DNA from: Isoetes taiwanensis
Taxonomy: Eukaryota > Streptophyta > Lycopodiopsida > Isoetales > Isoetaceae
Assembly: GCA_021234155.1 (NCBI GenBank)
Contig: JAJEKV010000044.1
Coordinates: 9,396,777 to 9,460,776, forward strand
Reading direction: 5' to 3'
Length of the DNA: 64,000 nt
Shown here: in pieces, positions 12,279 to 24,056 of the stretch
Numbering within the stretch: the stretch's first letter is position 1
Layout: each line of letters begins with the position of its first letter
The notes under the pieces: generated by a model
Seen by the model: only the letters and a program-made list of their open reading frames with translations
The model's database searches: none
Told to the model about the DNA's origin: nothing
Made by a program: the position numbers and the translations under genes

Positions 12279-13394
12279 GTATGATTTGATTTGTAGCATG
12301 GATTTCCGTACCAATTTAATTTGCATGGTGGTTATTTATAATTCCCAACCAAAAGAGTGGTTATTCATAGTGCTTATTCATAAACTTCAATAGATATTAT
12401 TATACTTTCATGATGTAGATTACATTATTACTTAAATATATGCTACGAAATGCATGCTTATATTTAAGACTACCGGAAATACTAAATATTGTAGTGTAGT
12501 TACCCGAAAAACCCTAGAAATGTTGATGGAAATGGCTCAAAAAAATGCCAAAAATCTTTTTGGTTATTGAATTTTTTATTTTTTTTATTGCCGCTTATTT
12601 CAAGAGCGACTTCCCCCCCAACCCTCGGGCGCCGCATTTCGAACCCGACCCCCTAACCCTTTGCTCCAACGAAGTTGCAGTATAACAATTTTGTTCACGC
12701 AAAGCGTAAGTCGCAACGATTCCACTTTTGCAAGGGCGGATTCAGAAACCGTCCAGGCTATGTTGAAAAGGTTAAGACCTTGAAGCAATAGAAAGCATGA
12801 AAATATTAGAAACAAGTTTGTAGATCAATTTTCCCCAGTGGTTGATTTTCCAGGGTCGGATTTGTTGTTGCCGCTTTGTTACCAAGGTCGGCATTGCTTT
12901 GAATACAAGCATAAAACAAGAAGGTATTTTCACAACAAATGAGATATAAGAATGTCTTCAACATAAGGAGCATAACGTCAGCTTAATTTAGCTCTTAAAA
13001 ACAGGAGAATGTGATTTAGGAAAGAAAAACATCGGATAAAGCAAGAATTAGAAAGGGGCAAAATAAAAAGCTTTAGAATCTAGCTGCTTACTGGTTGCTG
13101 AATCGGCTTCTGTACCAGCTTAAGGATATAAGTTGACGCAAGGCAATTAAAAGATATCTTTACCTTTTGAATTTAGAACAAATATTTCTAAGATCTTTTC
13201 CAATAGCAAAATGGCATTCAGACTCTAACTTCCTTTCACATTCACCTAGGGGTTTAATTCTTATACATGTTAACTATAACACATGCCGTTTAAGTTACTA
13301 ATTAATGAGGGGTTTAGTCGAAAGATTTCTGGTTCTGAACCTTGTTCTGAACTGGCACCAAGTCGACTGTACTATTTTATGGTGGAGAGCATTT
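12279..13394. other. No gene recognised
   Basis: AT-rich sequence. The 12600-12815 minus-strand ORF lies in a locally C-rich patch and has no recognisable motif. No repeat structure stands out. Confidence 0.45.
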
Positions 13395-14470
13395 TATCAA
13401 ATATATAATATACAGGGGTATTTTAACAAAGGAAAATTTAAAAAATGCACTTGTAATTTCGGGTAATTGCCAAAATGCCCTTGTATATTCAAATATTGTT
13501 AATTTGCCCCTACGACCGAGAACAACTACGGGAACAAGGCTTTTGGTATTTTGGCATCAATTTTGCTGGCTGCATCGCCAATTCAGATCACTATTCTAGC
13601 ATCATCTACACTCCATCAATGATTCAAAATCATTTTGGCACATTTTCTTGGCGCTCAGGGACTGTAAAAAGACGGATCTATTTTACATTGAACAATTATG
13701 CATGCATCTCTCTCTCTTTCGACATTTTCTTAATAATCAGGTGGACAAGGTGGACAAATCTGGTGGTAAGAAGCTTGACTACGGTGGCAAGATGGCTATG
13801 GATAGTCACCATACTTGCCCATTTTTGTGTATTTTGAAAATCTATTGCAAAGCTTTATTGAATGGCTGCATGCTACAGATCCTTAGAAGCCCGAGCTATA
13901 ATGGACAGAATCGACTTTTTCTTTTGCTGGGAGTCTCATTCTAGAAGCTTTGGCTAGAGGCAGGATCTACAACAAAAAATACATTTGATGTGCAACAATA
14001 CTTAGTCTCTTTGTTTTGGAGCAGAACTAGTTGATCATTGGGGCAATGGAAGAAATTTTTCCAGCATTGTTGAGCTTCTTAAGAGTGGCTAGTCTAAGAT
14101 GGCAAAAGGATGCCATATCTGCCTTGTTTAAACTGGGAGTGTGCGAACAAAACAAATCCAAAGCAATAGACGTCGGAGTTGTGGCGATTCTACTGGAGCT
14201 GATGAACGAAGAAGAAGGGAAAATGGTAGAGGATGCATGAAGGGGAAATGGTGGAGAATGATTTGGCAGCTATTAGCATTTCCGTGCAAGTAGTTTACAT
14301 GCAAGGCCATAGCTCTTGGGTAAAAGAAACCAGACAGGTGTAAAATAGGGGCAGTTTGACAAATATTAGAAATAAAAGGGCATTTTGATAAATAAGTAAA
14401 AATACAAGGGCATTTTTAAAATTTTCCCTTTTTAACAATTATAGGCAAACACAAGGGCATTTTGCAAAAA
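13395..14470. mobile_element. Inverted-repeat element enclosing a captured gene fragment
   Basis: The left arm (about 13395-13515) and right arm (about 14335-14470) are inverted copies, roughly three-quarters identical by eye. They share GGAAAATTTWAAAAATG, CAAAATGCCCTTGTA and TTTGCCCCTA. The word AAAATGCCCTTGT also repeats within each arm. Between the arms lies about 0.8 kb that includes a U-box/ARM gene fragment. I could not define target duplications, so the outer limits are approximate and the superfamily unknown. Confidence 0.55.
14031..14240 (+). pseudogene. Fragment of a plant U-box (PUB) type ARM-repeat protein
   Basis: About 69 residues are open. The reading contains GAMEEIFPALLSFLR, then SLRWQKDAISALFKL, EQNKSKAIDVGVV and ILLELM. 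This is the layout of two adjacent ARM repeats in plant U-box E3 ligases, where the family consensus has GAIPALVxLLxxGSxRGKKDAAxALFNL followed by N+xRAVxAGVV. No U-box, N-terminal domain or further ARM repeats surround it. The piece starts and stops abruptly inside an inverted-repeat element, which suggests a captured exon rather than a gene. In intact family members the ARM domain binds substrates; this fragment is unlikely to function. Other ARM proteins are less likely sources. Confidence 0.75.
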
Positions 14471-15855
14471 TATGGATGAGACTAGATGTAATGGTCGATT
14501 AAATCAGGCATCCAACTCAGAGATGTCTTTCTATTGTATTTTATTTCTCCCACCTTATTTGGTTTTGATCATTATTTCTCCCGCTCATTTTTTTTCCCTT
14601 TAGAGAGGCTCGGACGCCATAGCCATGGCGCCCATGGCTTTTCTGACCTTGATCAGAACGTGTCTGATCCGATACCTTGGATGCATAGAAGCTCTGATCT
14701 GATGGAAGCGTCTATGCAACTAGCCCTGCATGGCAAAGATTCACTTGATAAACTGCTCCGACTGGCCATTCTGAGCCTTTCCAAGAAACAACGATGGAGT
14801 TGCAAATCCTTGGCGATTCATGACAACTTTTTAACATCCTAAGGTTTTTCTGTTAGGGCCGTTTATGGTCCTTTTTACTGATGATTTTTAATAGATCCAT
14901 AGCTCCATTTGGTATGCAGGAGTTGTTGGAAATCTACAGCTATGAGGAATGGCTCTTTAAGCTAGCTAACACATATAAAGTCTTCTGAAGCACAGATGCT
15001 TTCCGGCTTAGGTCCATTTTTTACACAGGTGAATGAGGGTTTTCCATTTTTTACACAGGCGATGGAGGTTTAATCTTAGCAGACTCTGACATTGCTTCCT
15101 TCATCCCAAGGTAGAAAACAAACCCATGATCTTTTGTTGTTTTCCAAATATTTTGACTCTGCTTACGTTCTGTTTATTTTCTGAGATTTGTTGAAGTGAA
15201 TCCAGCCATGCTCCATTAAACTGTATTCTAGGCGGCCCATAGCAAATTTATCCGGAATCCCCAGGTTTTCCTTGTAGCCCTTAACATTTGAATAGTTTCA
15301 CAGATCTATTTTGCATGCAGGACGGAGAGGACTTCGTGATGAGATCTGAAGCCTGATTTAGAATACCCAGTGATGGTGGGCATATCTTATAAAATATAAA
15401 GATAAGCTTCAGAGGTTCCCCTTCTTACTATTTTTTATTTAAACATGTAATGTAGATCAATTTTTTCACTGATTCTGCATTTGTAGCAATGGCCAAATAT
15501 CGGCTTTGACATGGCAAACAGCTTCTGCTCCTGCAAACACTTCATCTGCTACAGGTAAAGGGTTATAGCTTATGTCTGTTCTTGCAGTTTCAAGAATTTC
15601 CTTAACATGATTCAAGGATCCAGACGGTTGACCCAAACATTTTGATCATTCATTATTTTTTAAAGTTTTGTTGCATGTTTTATTTTATGTATCCTTGTTT
15701 TTTGCAATATCAGCTCAAAATTTGGAGCATTCAAAGCAGCTGTTGTTTTGGAAATGGTTGGGGTTCAAATCCCCTTGCTCCCTAATTTTTGTAGAAGCCA
15801 CATTTGCAATTAGTCTACTAGCCTAAACTTGGAATGCTTCAAACAACATAACGTT
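14471..15855. other. Possible decayed multi-exon gene; no intact gene
   Basis: At about 15487-15556 a stretch reading SNGQISALTWQTASAPANTS is preceded by a pyrimidine-rich tract ending in AG (TTTGTAG) and followed by GTAAAG, as an internal exon would be. A second acceptor-like site (TTTGCATGCAG) lies near 15321. I do not recognise the protein. The rest is AT-rich, with a 102-residue ORF at 14534-14842 that shows no motif. TTGGGGTTCAAATCCCC near 15764 resembles a tRNA T-arm, but no complete tRNA fits. Confidence 0.3.
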
Positions 15856-16055
15856 ACTGGTTATCATTATTGGTTTATAAATGACATTATTGGTTTTCAT
15901 TATAGTTTTAGTGGTTAACCATTATTAGTTCTGGTTATCATTATTGGTTAATAAGATATTAATTTTCGTTATCATTATTGGTTAATAAATCACACTGCTG
16001 GTTATCATTATTGGTTTACTAGTTATCATTATTAGTTTATTATTGGTTTATAGAT
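15856..16055. repeat. Minisatellite built on GGTTATCATTATTGGTTTA
   Basis: About eight imperfect copies of a 19-30-base unit around GGTTATCATTATTGGTT, some separated by AAATGACA or TAAATCACA words. Non-coding. The unit resembles no element I know. Confidence 0.8.
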
Positions 16056-16577
16056 GACCATAACAAAACCATGCATAATTGGAACAAACAAATACACTTA
16101 CGATTAACAGAAATTTCTAACACATTGCAAACCATGGCATGACTAGTGCATTTACCATGACATTTAGTCATGTAAGATTACCACCATAATGAACCACATT
16201 ATAGAATCACATGAATGAACACCATATTAAACCACATCCACAACTTTCATGTTATACCACATGGACAAACCATACACTTACAATGGTATAATATACCACA
16301 TTCATTTATCAACATGTAAAACCACTTTCACAAACTCTACAAAGAAGCCCATCCATCTAACCATCCTAAAAAACCTCACAAGAGAACCCATTAGTTTAGC
16401 CACATATGGTTTTTAATGATATCAACCCACAAATATGCATTAGTTTTGTAGAATGGTTTTATAGTCGTAACCCTGGAAAAAACCATGTAGAGTTTTAATT
16501 TTGGATGCATTGTGATTCTAGACTAATTAGCAACTATTTTATGTTAAAATGACATGAAAAAGTGCAATTATGGGTGA

Positions 16578-16652
16578 CTCAGGTCAGACCGGGCGAAAGG
16601 CGTTTGCATTTGCGACGGAGAGGCCATCTGCGAGGTCAGACCCGAGTGGGCC
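16578..16652. repeat. Dispersed GC-rich hairpin repeat, copy B (diverged)
   Basis: Starts with GGTCAGACCGGGCGAAAGGCG, contains a diverged stem region (TTTGCATTTGCGACGGAG) and ends with GGTCAGACCCGAGTGG. It shows that the unit is bounded by GGTCAGACC direct repeats. It belongs to the same family as copies A and C. Confidence 0.65.
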
Positions 16653-16777
16653 ATTCTTGACTGCTTTTTGATGTTTTTAACAATTTTTAAGTGCGACACT
16701 GTACTTTTTAACAAATTCTAAGCATTCTAACATCTTTTATTACAAAAATTGGACCACTTTACTCACAATTCAAGCAA

Positions 16778-16852
16778 TCGGGTCAGATCGCCCGAAACGC
16801 GTCTGCGTTCGCGACGCAGGGGCCATTGGTGCGGTCAGACCCGAGTGGTTGA
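16778..16852. repeat. Dispersed GC-rich hairpin repeat, copy C
   Basis: Reads GGTCAGATCGCCCGAAACGC, then the CTGCGT-TCGCG-ACGCAG hairpin and GGGGCCAT, and ends GGTCAGACCCGAGTGG. The central 32 bases equal copy A at 470-501. It lies about 200 bp from copy B, so the two probably form a local tandem pair. Confidence 0.75.
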
Positions 16853-17037
16853 CTTTGACATAAAATTTAATTTAAAGGCGAAATTTTAAACTGATATTAA
16901 TAATAAGAACATTCCATTATGAAAGGTTCTACACCAAATTGATTTACACAAAAAGTTCTTTTATATATATAAGAAATTGATTTACATAAAAGGTAGCTAT
17001 ATATGTATAATTTAATTAAGTACAAAATGGGAAGCTT

Positions 17038-18156
17038 CTAGGGCTTCTCCTTACGGATCCTCCTGGCCAGATGGAGATCCTTAGGCATTACTGTCACCCT
17101 CTTCGCGTGGATGGCGCACAAGTTGCCCTCCTCGAAGAGCTGCACCAGCTCTGTCTCTGTTGTCTTTTGCAGGGATCGGACTGTTAGGGGTGTGACCCTA
17201 TAATCGGTCCGAAACTTCTGCATAATCTCCCGGATGAGCCGCTTGAATGGCGCCTTTTGGATCAGGAGATTAATGCACTCCTGGAAGTCCCTAATCTCCC
17301 GGGCCGTGGTGGTGCCAGCTTCGGCTGGTTTTTCGGCTTCCCGCCCTTGACATACTTCTGTACGTTCTACTTACAATACCAGTCATTGTACCTCCTCCAC
17401 CTGCGGAGGTACTCTTGGTAAGCCTTCTTTCTCCTCTGGAACTCGAGCTCCTGCTTCAGCATGAACTCGCGTTCCCCTGCCTTCTGCTTCTTCACTACCT
17501 TCGGTGGCCCGGCCACTTCGGATAGGGTAGACTGGCGTCGGGGTTAGATGTTTCCTTGGCATTCTCTTTGGGCTCATCCTCTTCTTGCTCCCCGTTTCCT
17601 TCTTCCTCGTCCTCCTTGTCGGTAGCCTCCTGATGAGATTCTTCGATATGGACCGTCCCTCGAGGCCAATCCTGGTCACTCTTGGACCTTTTTTCCCTCT
17701 GCCTATCCTCCTTCTCCCTCTTCCTCTCCCTCTTCTTCCTCCTGGCCCGCTCCTTCGACCACCTTCTCCTTGCCCTTCTTCTTGCTGGAGCCGACTTCTT
17801 GATGCCGTTGCTCCTCCTGCTGCTGCTACTCTCCTTCCTCCTGGCTGCCCTTCTGCTGCTCCTCCTCCTCCTCCTGGCCGCCCCCTTGCTGCTGCTCTTC
17901 CTTACGGCTCGGCTGACCGGCCCGGTGAGCTCGGCGGTCTGCTGTCCTTTGGGTAGCTCCCAACGAGCTACTCTGCGCCCCGCTCACGGGGGCGTGGAAA
18001 GTATCGTCGCCCGCTGGGCGACTCCTGCAGCTCCTCCTCCTCCCTCAGGAGCTTGAGGTGCTGGGATTTTTCTTCTTGGGTACCATTTGCCTCCGCCATG
18101 GAAGGGGTGTGCCTGGAGCTCCTATACTTCCGAGCTGTGCATTTAGTTCGGGCCAT
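17038..18156 (-). pseudogene. Divergent histone H3-like gene with a long charged insertion, frameshifted
   Basis: At the ATG (18156) the protein begins MARTKCTARK, which differs from the canonical H3 tail (MARTKQTARK) only at Q5. About 250 codons of low-complexity sequence follow, in E/Q-, R/K- and D/E-rich blocks (17.37-17.98 kb). The gene ends with a 92-residue H3 fold (17316-17041): [31 protein letters not shown] and [10 protein letters not shown]. By my own alignment the fold is a little over half identical to H3. Loop 1 has normal H3 length, so it is not a typical CENH3. The positions of K56 and K79 read E and R. The frame is broken by a TAG at 17968, later frameshifts and a TAG near 17369, so as read it is a pseudogene, unless unusual splicing or sequence errors are involved. 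It lies 565 bp downstream of an LTR-retrotransposon PBS on the same strand. It could be a retrogene, a captured host gene or the ORF of that element. Confidence 0.75.
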
Positions 18157-18209
18157 ATCTTACGGTTAAGAAAATGGATTAGCTTAAGCTGGAGATCAAG
18201 AAAGAGAGG

Positions 18210-18215
18210 TTTATA
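18210..18215 (-). promoter_or_regulatory. Candidate TATA box of the H3-like gene
   Basis: The minus strand reads ACTATAAACC about 54 bases before the ATG at 18156. That spacing would place the transcription start roughly 25 bases upstream of the start codon. It is a chance match in AT-rich DNA if the gene is really transcribed from the neighbouring LTR. Confidence 0.4.
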
Positions 18216-18720
18216 GTAAGATAGGGAGAATGGGATACTAAAATGGTATTTAAAAAGGAAGAGATGCTCTTAGGGCTAGGAATATTTTCCTACCATTAAT
18301 AACCCTATTAATTAGCCCCCCTATTAAATACACCTATATATATACTTATATTAATACATGGTTACTACTTTATTATAATTGGAAATTCGAATTTTTTCTA
18401 ATGGTTTGTGGTGTTAATTATGGATTTACGCCATTTTTCACTCGGGTCTCAGATTGGAATGATTCTTCCACCCATTTTGGATGAAATTTGATGCTCATGC
18501 ATAATTTCCACTCCAATTTTACTAGAATGTTAATTTGACTCATTCTTTTTCCTGCATCTAACAACTTTCCCTAACTTTACGACCCCACTACCTGGGAAGA
18601 AAAGTTTTCCTCCCATTTTCGAGGTTCAATGGTGGGATTTTCATTCCATACTCTATTAGATAGGTTAGACTACTTAGCTAGGGTTATGGTCAGTGCTAGT
18701 TCTTGATCAACCAAGAACAT

Positions 18721-18733
18721 GGCTCTGATACTA
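18721..18733 (-). other. Primer-binding site (initiator tRNA-Met type) of an LTR retrotransposon
   Basis: The minus strand reads TAGTATCAGAGCC, 12 of 13 bases of the plant initiator-tRNA-Met PBS TGGTATCAGAGCC. It begins one base after the CA end of the LTR candidate at 18735-19489, exactly where a PBS belongs. Confidence 0.75.
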
Positions 18734-18734
18734 T

Positions 18735-19489
18735 TGTGATGCTCCCTACAAAATATATGGCGCCCGGCCGTACACTCCATAGGAAATCCCCCATCCGGTC
18801 CTTCGACCGCACAGGCCGTCCGTTTATCGCGCACCTCAGGATGTCCTTAGTGCGGGAAAGGGACACGAAGGTGTCTTGCGCGCCCTTCCACTATGGGCTC
18901 CTATAACAGCAGAAGCATAGACAATATCAGCACTAACAACAACAATACATCGAAACACCTCGAAGGGTAGCGCATCCATACACCCATAGATACAATAGAG
19001 ATAAACATATGCCATAAAATATGAGAGATCCTACCCAAGGCTCTGACTCATGGGAAGGTAGAATGACGGCTAGGCCACAAGATAGAGCAGTCTGAGGCAT
19101 AACAATGGCTGGGCTGGCTATAGACAATAGCTAGGGTTGACCATTTCATCCACCCCTATCAGGCTCTGGCATGACTATAGCCTGCCGGATATGCAATCCC
19201 ATGGTATCATCCATCGAGACTACTCCGGGTTGCATCTCCCTGGTCCGATGAGGCAGGAAAGGTTGCATCTCCCTTCCCCGGGTCTAGAGGCTCCACGGGC
19301 GGTTAGAGAATCATGGCCACACACGATTCTTACCCGACTGAACCCCCCAAAACAAGAGCTAGGCCGACACCTGCAACTCTTGAGAAGCAAGGCGATACCA
19401 TTGCCCTAGGAGATGTCGGACCCATACCCGGCCCACTCGAAGTGACCGGCTATAGGCCTAGCCCGCTATGGGTCATATCCTGCACCACA
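18735..19489 (-). mobile_element. 5' LTR of an otherwise missing LTR retrotransposon
   Basis: 755 bp whose plus-strand ends are TGTGATGC and GCACCACA. On the minus strand the LTR therefore starts TGTGGTGC and ends GCATCACA, giving the TG...CA ends and short inverted termini of an LTR. The PBS is immediately internal. GC content is higher than in the surroundings. No second LTR and no gag-pol are visible to the left on the minus strand, where the rest of the element should be. The only substantial ORF there is the H3-like gene. The element is therefore 3'-truncated, or a non-autonomous element carrying that ORF. Confidence 0.65.
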
Positions 19490-20404
19490 TGATGAGCACC
19501 TTCCAGTTCTTCACCCTATCTCCAAACGCAGCAAAACATGCATCTACATAAGCAGCAAACAATGGTCTACACATAATCCAAGCATGTCTATGATGCACTT
19601 GTTCGAAAAATTTGAATAGGCTTTTCAACAGTATTACACTATGGCTGGACTGAGCCAACCTCCAATGGAGTCTTCTATTCTGCAACAGAGCCTTATGTAG
19701 CTGGACATAATGTTTTGTTGTCACATACTGCTGCTGTCAAGGTTTACAGGCAGAAGTATCAGGTTTGTTCAGCTTTATGCTTAAACGTAATGGATGGATA
19801 GAGTGTTAAAGAGGGGACGAATTTGTGAGCAACAGAGAAAGCAAGGTGGAGAAATCGGAATCACGCTGAATTTTGTTTTTTTTATTGAAGGCGTATTTAT
19901 ATATTAATTATAAAGTATAAGTTAACAAAAAATACTTTTTGAAGGGAAGCATAACCCTAGTAGGTATGGAAATAAAGTTGGAGAATAAAAAGTTGCAGCG
20001 TAGTTTTGAACTGGATGCAAAACCCTGTATCATATATGATACATGTTGTAATCTAGAAGTATGACTTGAGGTTGAGATTACTGGATTTCCTGCCTCTGCC
20101 CCTAACCATGACTGACAGGACACAGAAGGCGCACATGCATGATTCTGCTTTAGCCATAGCCATATTAAATCGACCTTTGTTGTCCTTGGCTTCACATAGC
20201 AATCCTCTTCTTGCATCTGGATTCTGGTCACAGCAGCAATTGCACAGGCAAGGCTCGTCATGACCATAGAGATTGGGGGGACCGAACACCTTGATCCATT
20301 GTTGATTACCCACCGGATCGATCCTCTTCCACTTAAGCTTGCGCACCAGTACAAAAATGATTCCTGAAATATCAGAAAGAAAGATGTAAGAGTCATATAA
20401 AATC

Positions 20405-23400
20405 CTATGCAGCAGCAATAATCCATTTGATGTCATATTCAACTTGCTTGATGATAGCATCCGGGTGAGTTATATCACAGTTAAAAATGAAGTTATTCCT
20501 TCCCTTCCAAATTTGCCACAGAAGAATATAAATCCTCCAATCATTGGGGTTATTTGGCAGAAAAACTCCAGCGGATCAAGCAAGTTAAGATCATAGCTAA
20601 AAATAGTAGAAGCAAGCTCAAGGACCCATTCCGACCAGATGCATGCTCTAAAAAGGTGTTCCTCATCTTCCCTGAAACTGATACATCTAGGGCAAACATC
20701 CGAAGCTGTCATATGAAGCCTGTGTCTTTTATAGTTAGTAGCCAAAGCCCTGTGCCAAAGCTGCCACATGAAGGATTTCACTTTAGGGGGGATGGGGCTT
20801 GACCACATGAACTTTAAGTTCCTTATACACCTTTCCTCCTCAATCTGCCATTTGCTGTGTATGGCTAGCCTTTGGCCCCTCATCAGGTATTTGTAGGCAG
20901 TTTTAACCTTGAAGCCAACAATTCCATTGTGAGTCCAATTAAGGTCGTCATCTGTCCACCTACCATGAGAGAGCATCATGCAAATATTGTTGTAGAGGAT
21001 CTCAGTATTAATCCCTTCCCCCTCCAAAGCTGAGTGGTGAAAAGGGATGATTCCATGATCATCAAACATGTCCCTGATGAAAAGGAGGCCTTTGCTTCCC
21101 CATATCCTGGCCTGCTCCGGGAAGTGACATGCTAAACATAAGGATGAATCATTAGTAAGGAGCGCCGGGTTCCAAAAAATGGACTGATCCATGGAAAGCC
21201 CCTCCTTCCATGTAAACATTCCCTTAACTAAATTCCAGGCTCTAATCCATTTCTTAATAAGACCAGGGATAGAGTTAGGAACCGTGAAGGGAAAATAAAT
21301 AGAGTGGGGTAGAACTAAATTTAACCTCCTCCATCCATAGGAAAGACACTTGCTTAAATAATGCCTGATGATAATGGAGATAGGATGATTGATCATATTA
21401 TAGGCCGCCTTATAAAAATATTTGGCAGCAAGGGCTATCCCCTGCTTCTCAATGTTAATAACTCCAAGACCTCCTAGGCTCTTGCTTTTGCAACATTCCT
21501 CCATGGCCACTGGAGTCCAACATCTTCTATTCTGACCACAGGAAATAAATCTACCAATGATGCTCTGGAGCTTGGAAGTCACTTTCTTCGGAGCAAGAAT
21601 AACAGAGGACTGATAGACATGGGAAGAGGATATAACAAAGTTGGCAATAATGGCCCTTCCCTGCTTAGAGATATACTTAGAATTTAGACTATCGACTTTT
21701 TTCTAGAATTTTTCAATGATATCAGACCAGATATCAGAGGGACTACCTTTCAGGCTAAGGGGATTCCTAAAATCTTAGAAGAGCTGGTGGGAAGGATATA
21801 CTTACAGCCCAGGAGAGCAGATGTTTGCTCTCCTTTTACCCGATCTCTGGCCACAACTTTAGATTTAATGGGATTGATTTTACAGCCCGAGGCAACTCCA
21901 AATTCCTCCAGTATAATTTGAGTGTTGGTGAGGGATCTGTTGTCCATCGACACTAAGAGGAATGTGTCATCTGCAAAATGTCCATTCAAGATTTGATCCA
22001 TTTCTCCGTTGTCTGGGAGGGTGAGACCTTGGATCACATTAGTCCTTTTTGCCTCTTCCAATTTACCATGAAGAGCTTCCATAATAATAAGAAATAGGAA
22101 TGGAGCCAGTGGACAGCCCTGCTTAACCCCTCTTTGCAAGGGGAAGAAGGGGCCACATTCTCCATTAATTAAAATAGAAGATCTAGAATTTGAGAGAATT
22201 GCTCTAAATAGAAGGATTACCTCATCCGAAAAGCCCAAGGCTCTGCAACATTTGAATAAAAAATTCCAACTTACCGTATCGAAGGCTTTGGTTATATCGA
22301 GCTTGATTAGAGCAATATCTTGATTAGAGTCTTTGGCCCAATTCAGCCCCAACATTGATGTGACCACATTGTCTAGGATAAACCTATCCTTTAAGTAGGC
22401 AGCCTGGGAGGTGCTAATGATCCTTTCTAACACACTCTTAAGCCTTCTGGCAATTGTACCTGAAATGATCTTATAAATAACATTGGTTAGCGAAATTGGC
22501 CTGTAATCTGAAAGAGTAACTGGCATATCAGTCTTGGGGATGAGCGTGATGAGGCTAGTGTTGATTCTCGCATCCAAGTATTTTATAGCCCTGAACTCAT
22601 TAGCCAGATTAGCAAAGCAATCCCCTAAAATGGGCCAAACCTTGATAAAAAATTCCACTGGAAGCCCGTCAGGGCCCGGACTTTTTCCTTTCTCCATGTC
22701 TTTTGCAATTTGGAATAGCTCCTCGTTGGAAAAGAGTTTCTCGATGCTTGAATTTTCCTCCACACTTACCTTTACTTGGAGATTGATAAACCCGTTCATA
22801 GTAGCCTGGGGGCTGTCCTGATTGGTGCCCATAATATTTCTGAAATGGTTGCCAGCAGCTATTTTGATCTGATCTTCATTTGAGATGTCTTCATCCCCAA
22901 CTCTAACTTCGAAGATATGATTCTTCTTAATTCTGCCCTTAGCTTTAACAAAGAAAAATTTGGAACTACTTCTCTCGTCATCCTTTATCTCCCTTATCTT
23001 AGCCTTGAGCCTCCATCCTTCAGCTATCCTAATTTCTTCTTTCTCAATATCCGCTTTGATATTGTCCTTTTCCCCCTCAGGAGCATTTGGAAGACTGTCT
23101 CTCAATTTCTGAAGGGAGGAGAGCTTACTAAGATGAACTTTTTTCTCCCATACCTTAAGCCATTTCTTGATTGCCTTAGCCACTTGAATCCACCAGAACA
23201 TCCATCCAGAATGTCCATTGGACTTGGGGAATTTATCTAAAACCTCCTGCAATCTATCCATAAATTCTTCATGCTCGAGGAGGCTGGTATTAAGCTTGAA
23301 ATAAGTTTTCCTCTTCTTCTTGGACTGGTTATTAGCCATAATTCTCAACTGTTGAGGATAATGATCCGAGAGGGTATACCCTTCCATATTGCTGACCCTG

Positions 23401-24056
23401 CTGCTATGATTCCAAAGATTTTCAGAAAGATAATACCTGTCAGGAAGACACAAGGTGGGGTCTATTCTTTTGTCTGTCCAACTATAAGAGTCTGGCTTGG
23501 TTCTGGCTAAAGTTAAGTTGTGACTTCTAGTGAGCTCCAACCATGCGTCCTTTTCATTCCTGCCAAGTGGTCTGAAATTCTTGTTTTTCATAAAACCGTC
23601 AGTGACCATGTTGAGATCCCCTCCCAAAATGCATTCATCAAACTCTAAATTGTCTAGACTACTTTTCACCTTCTTCCATATATCCACTCTCTCAACAGGA
23701 TTATTGAAAGCATAAATGTTTACCAGAGCAAGCTTGATCCTAAAGATGGTACATAGAAGAATCTGCCACCTGCCATCCCTACTATTAATCATATAGGTAT
23801 CAGAAATGTTTAAATAATTTCTCCAGGCTATCGCTATACCTGCAGAAGAATCATTAGCAGGAATAGACCAAATACTATAATTAGGAGGAAGAATTATACT
23901 TATAGTTTTCTCATGATCAGAATCATGTAACTTGTGTTCCTGTATAAACAGAAAATCAGGGTTGAGGGATGAGAGGCAAACCTTCAGTCTATCCGTTTTA
24001 ATAATACTATTGATCCCCTGGAGATTCCAGGTAACACAACTAATTTCACTATCCAT
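20405..24056 (-). pseudogene. LINE ORF2: AP endonuclease and reverse transcriptase, three breaks
   Basis: Residues 1-235 form an apurinic-endonuclease domain with catalytic positions N11 (WNLQG), E40 (QEHKL), D147/N149 (GGDLNM) and D231-H232 (LSDHYP). The RT follows: KSPGPDGLPVEFF, SDYRPISLTNVIYK, LDITKAFDTVSW (motif A), RGVKQGCPLAPFLF and FADD at about 694-697 (motif C, F in place of the usual Y). After a frameshift near 21755 and a TAG near 21700, the C-terminal part (21582-20470) continues with a WxxWxRxLATN-like region and a zinc-knuckle (CPRC...HLFRAC). A last frameshift near 20525 moves the natural end (WKGRNNFIF onward) to the stop at 20405. There is no RNase H. The protein would nick target DNA and prime reverse transcription there. 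Confidence 0.93.

Noticed and set aside
15757-15785. tRNA gene suggested by GGGGTTCAAATCCCC
   Set aside because: There is a T-arm-like hairpin and a GGAGC/GCTCC pair, but the enclosed length is about 58 bases and no D-arm or anticodon arm fits.
17038-17316. CENH3 (centromeric H3) identity for the histone fold
   Set aside because: Loop 1 has ordinary H3 length and lacks the extra residues typical of CENH3. The C-terminus also looks H3-like.
17585-18056. Two long Leu/Pro-rich plus-strand ORFs (123 and 124 residues)
   Set aside because: They are the complement of the Glu/Lys/Arg-rich low-complexity part of the H3-like gene. The leucine runs are mirror images of purine-rich codons.
20053-20460. 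Separate genes on the minus strand (135- and 172-residue ORFs)
   Set aside because: They lie in the LINE ORF2 end and 3' UTR. The start of the first is the frameshifted tail of ORF2 and the rest has no motif.
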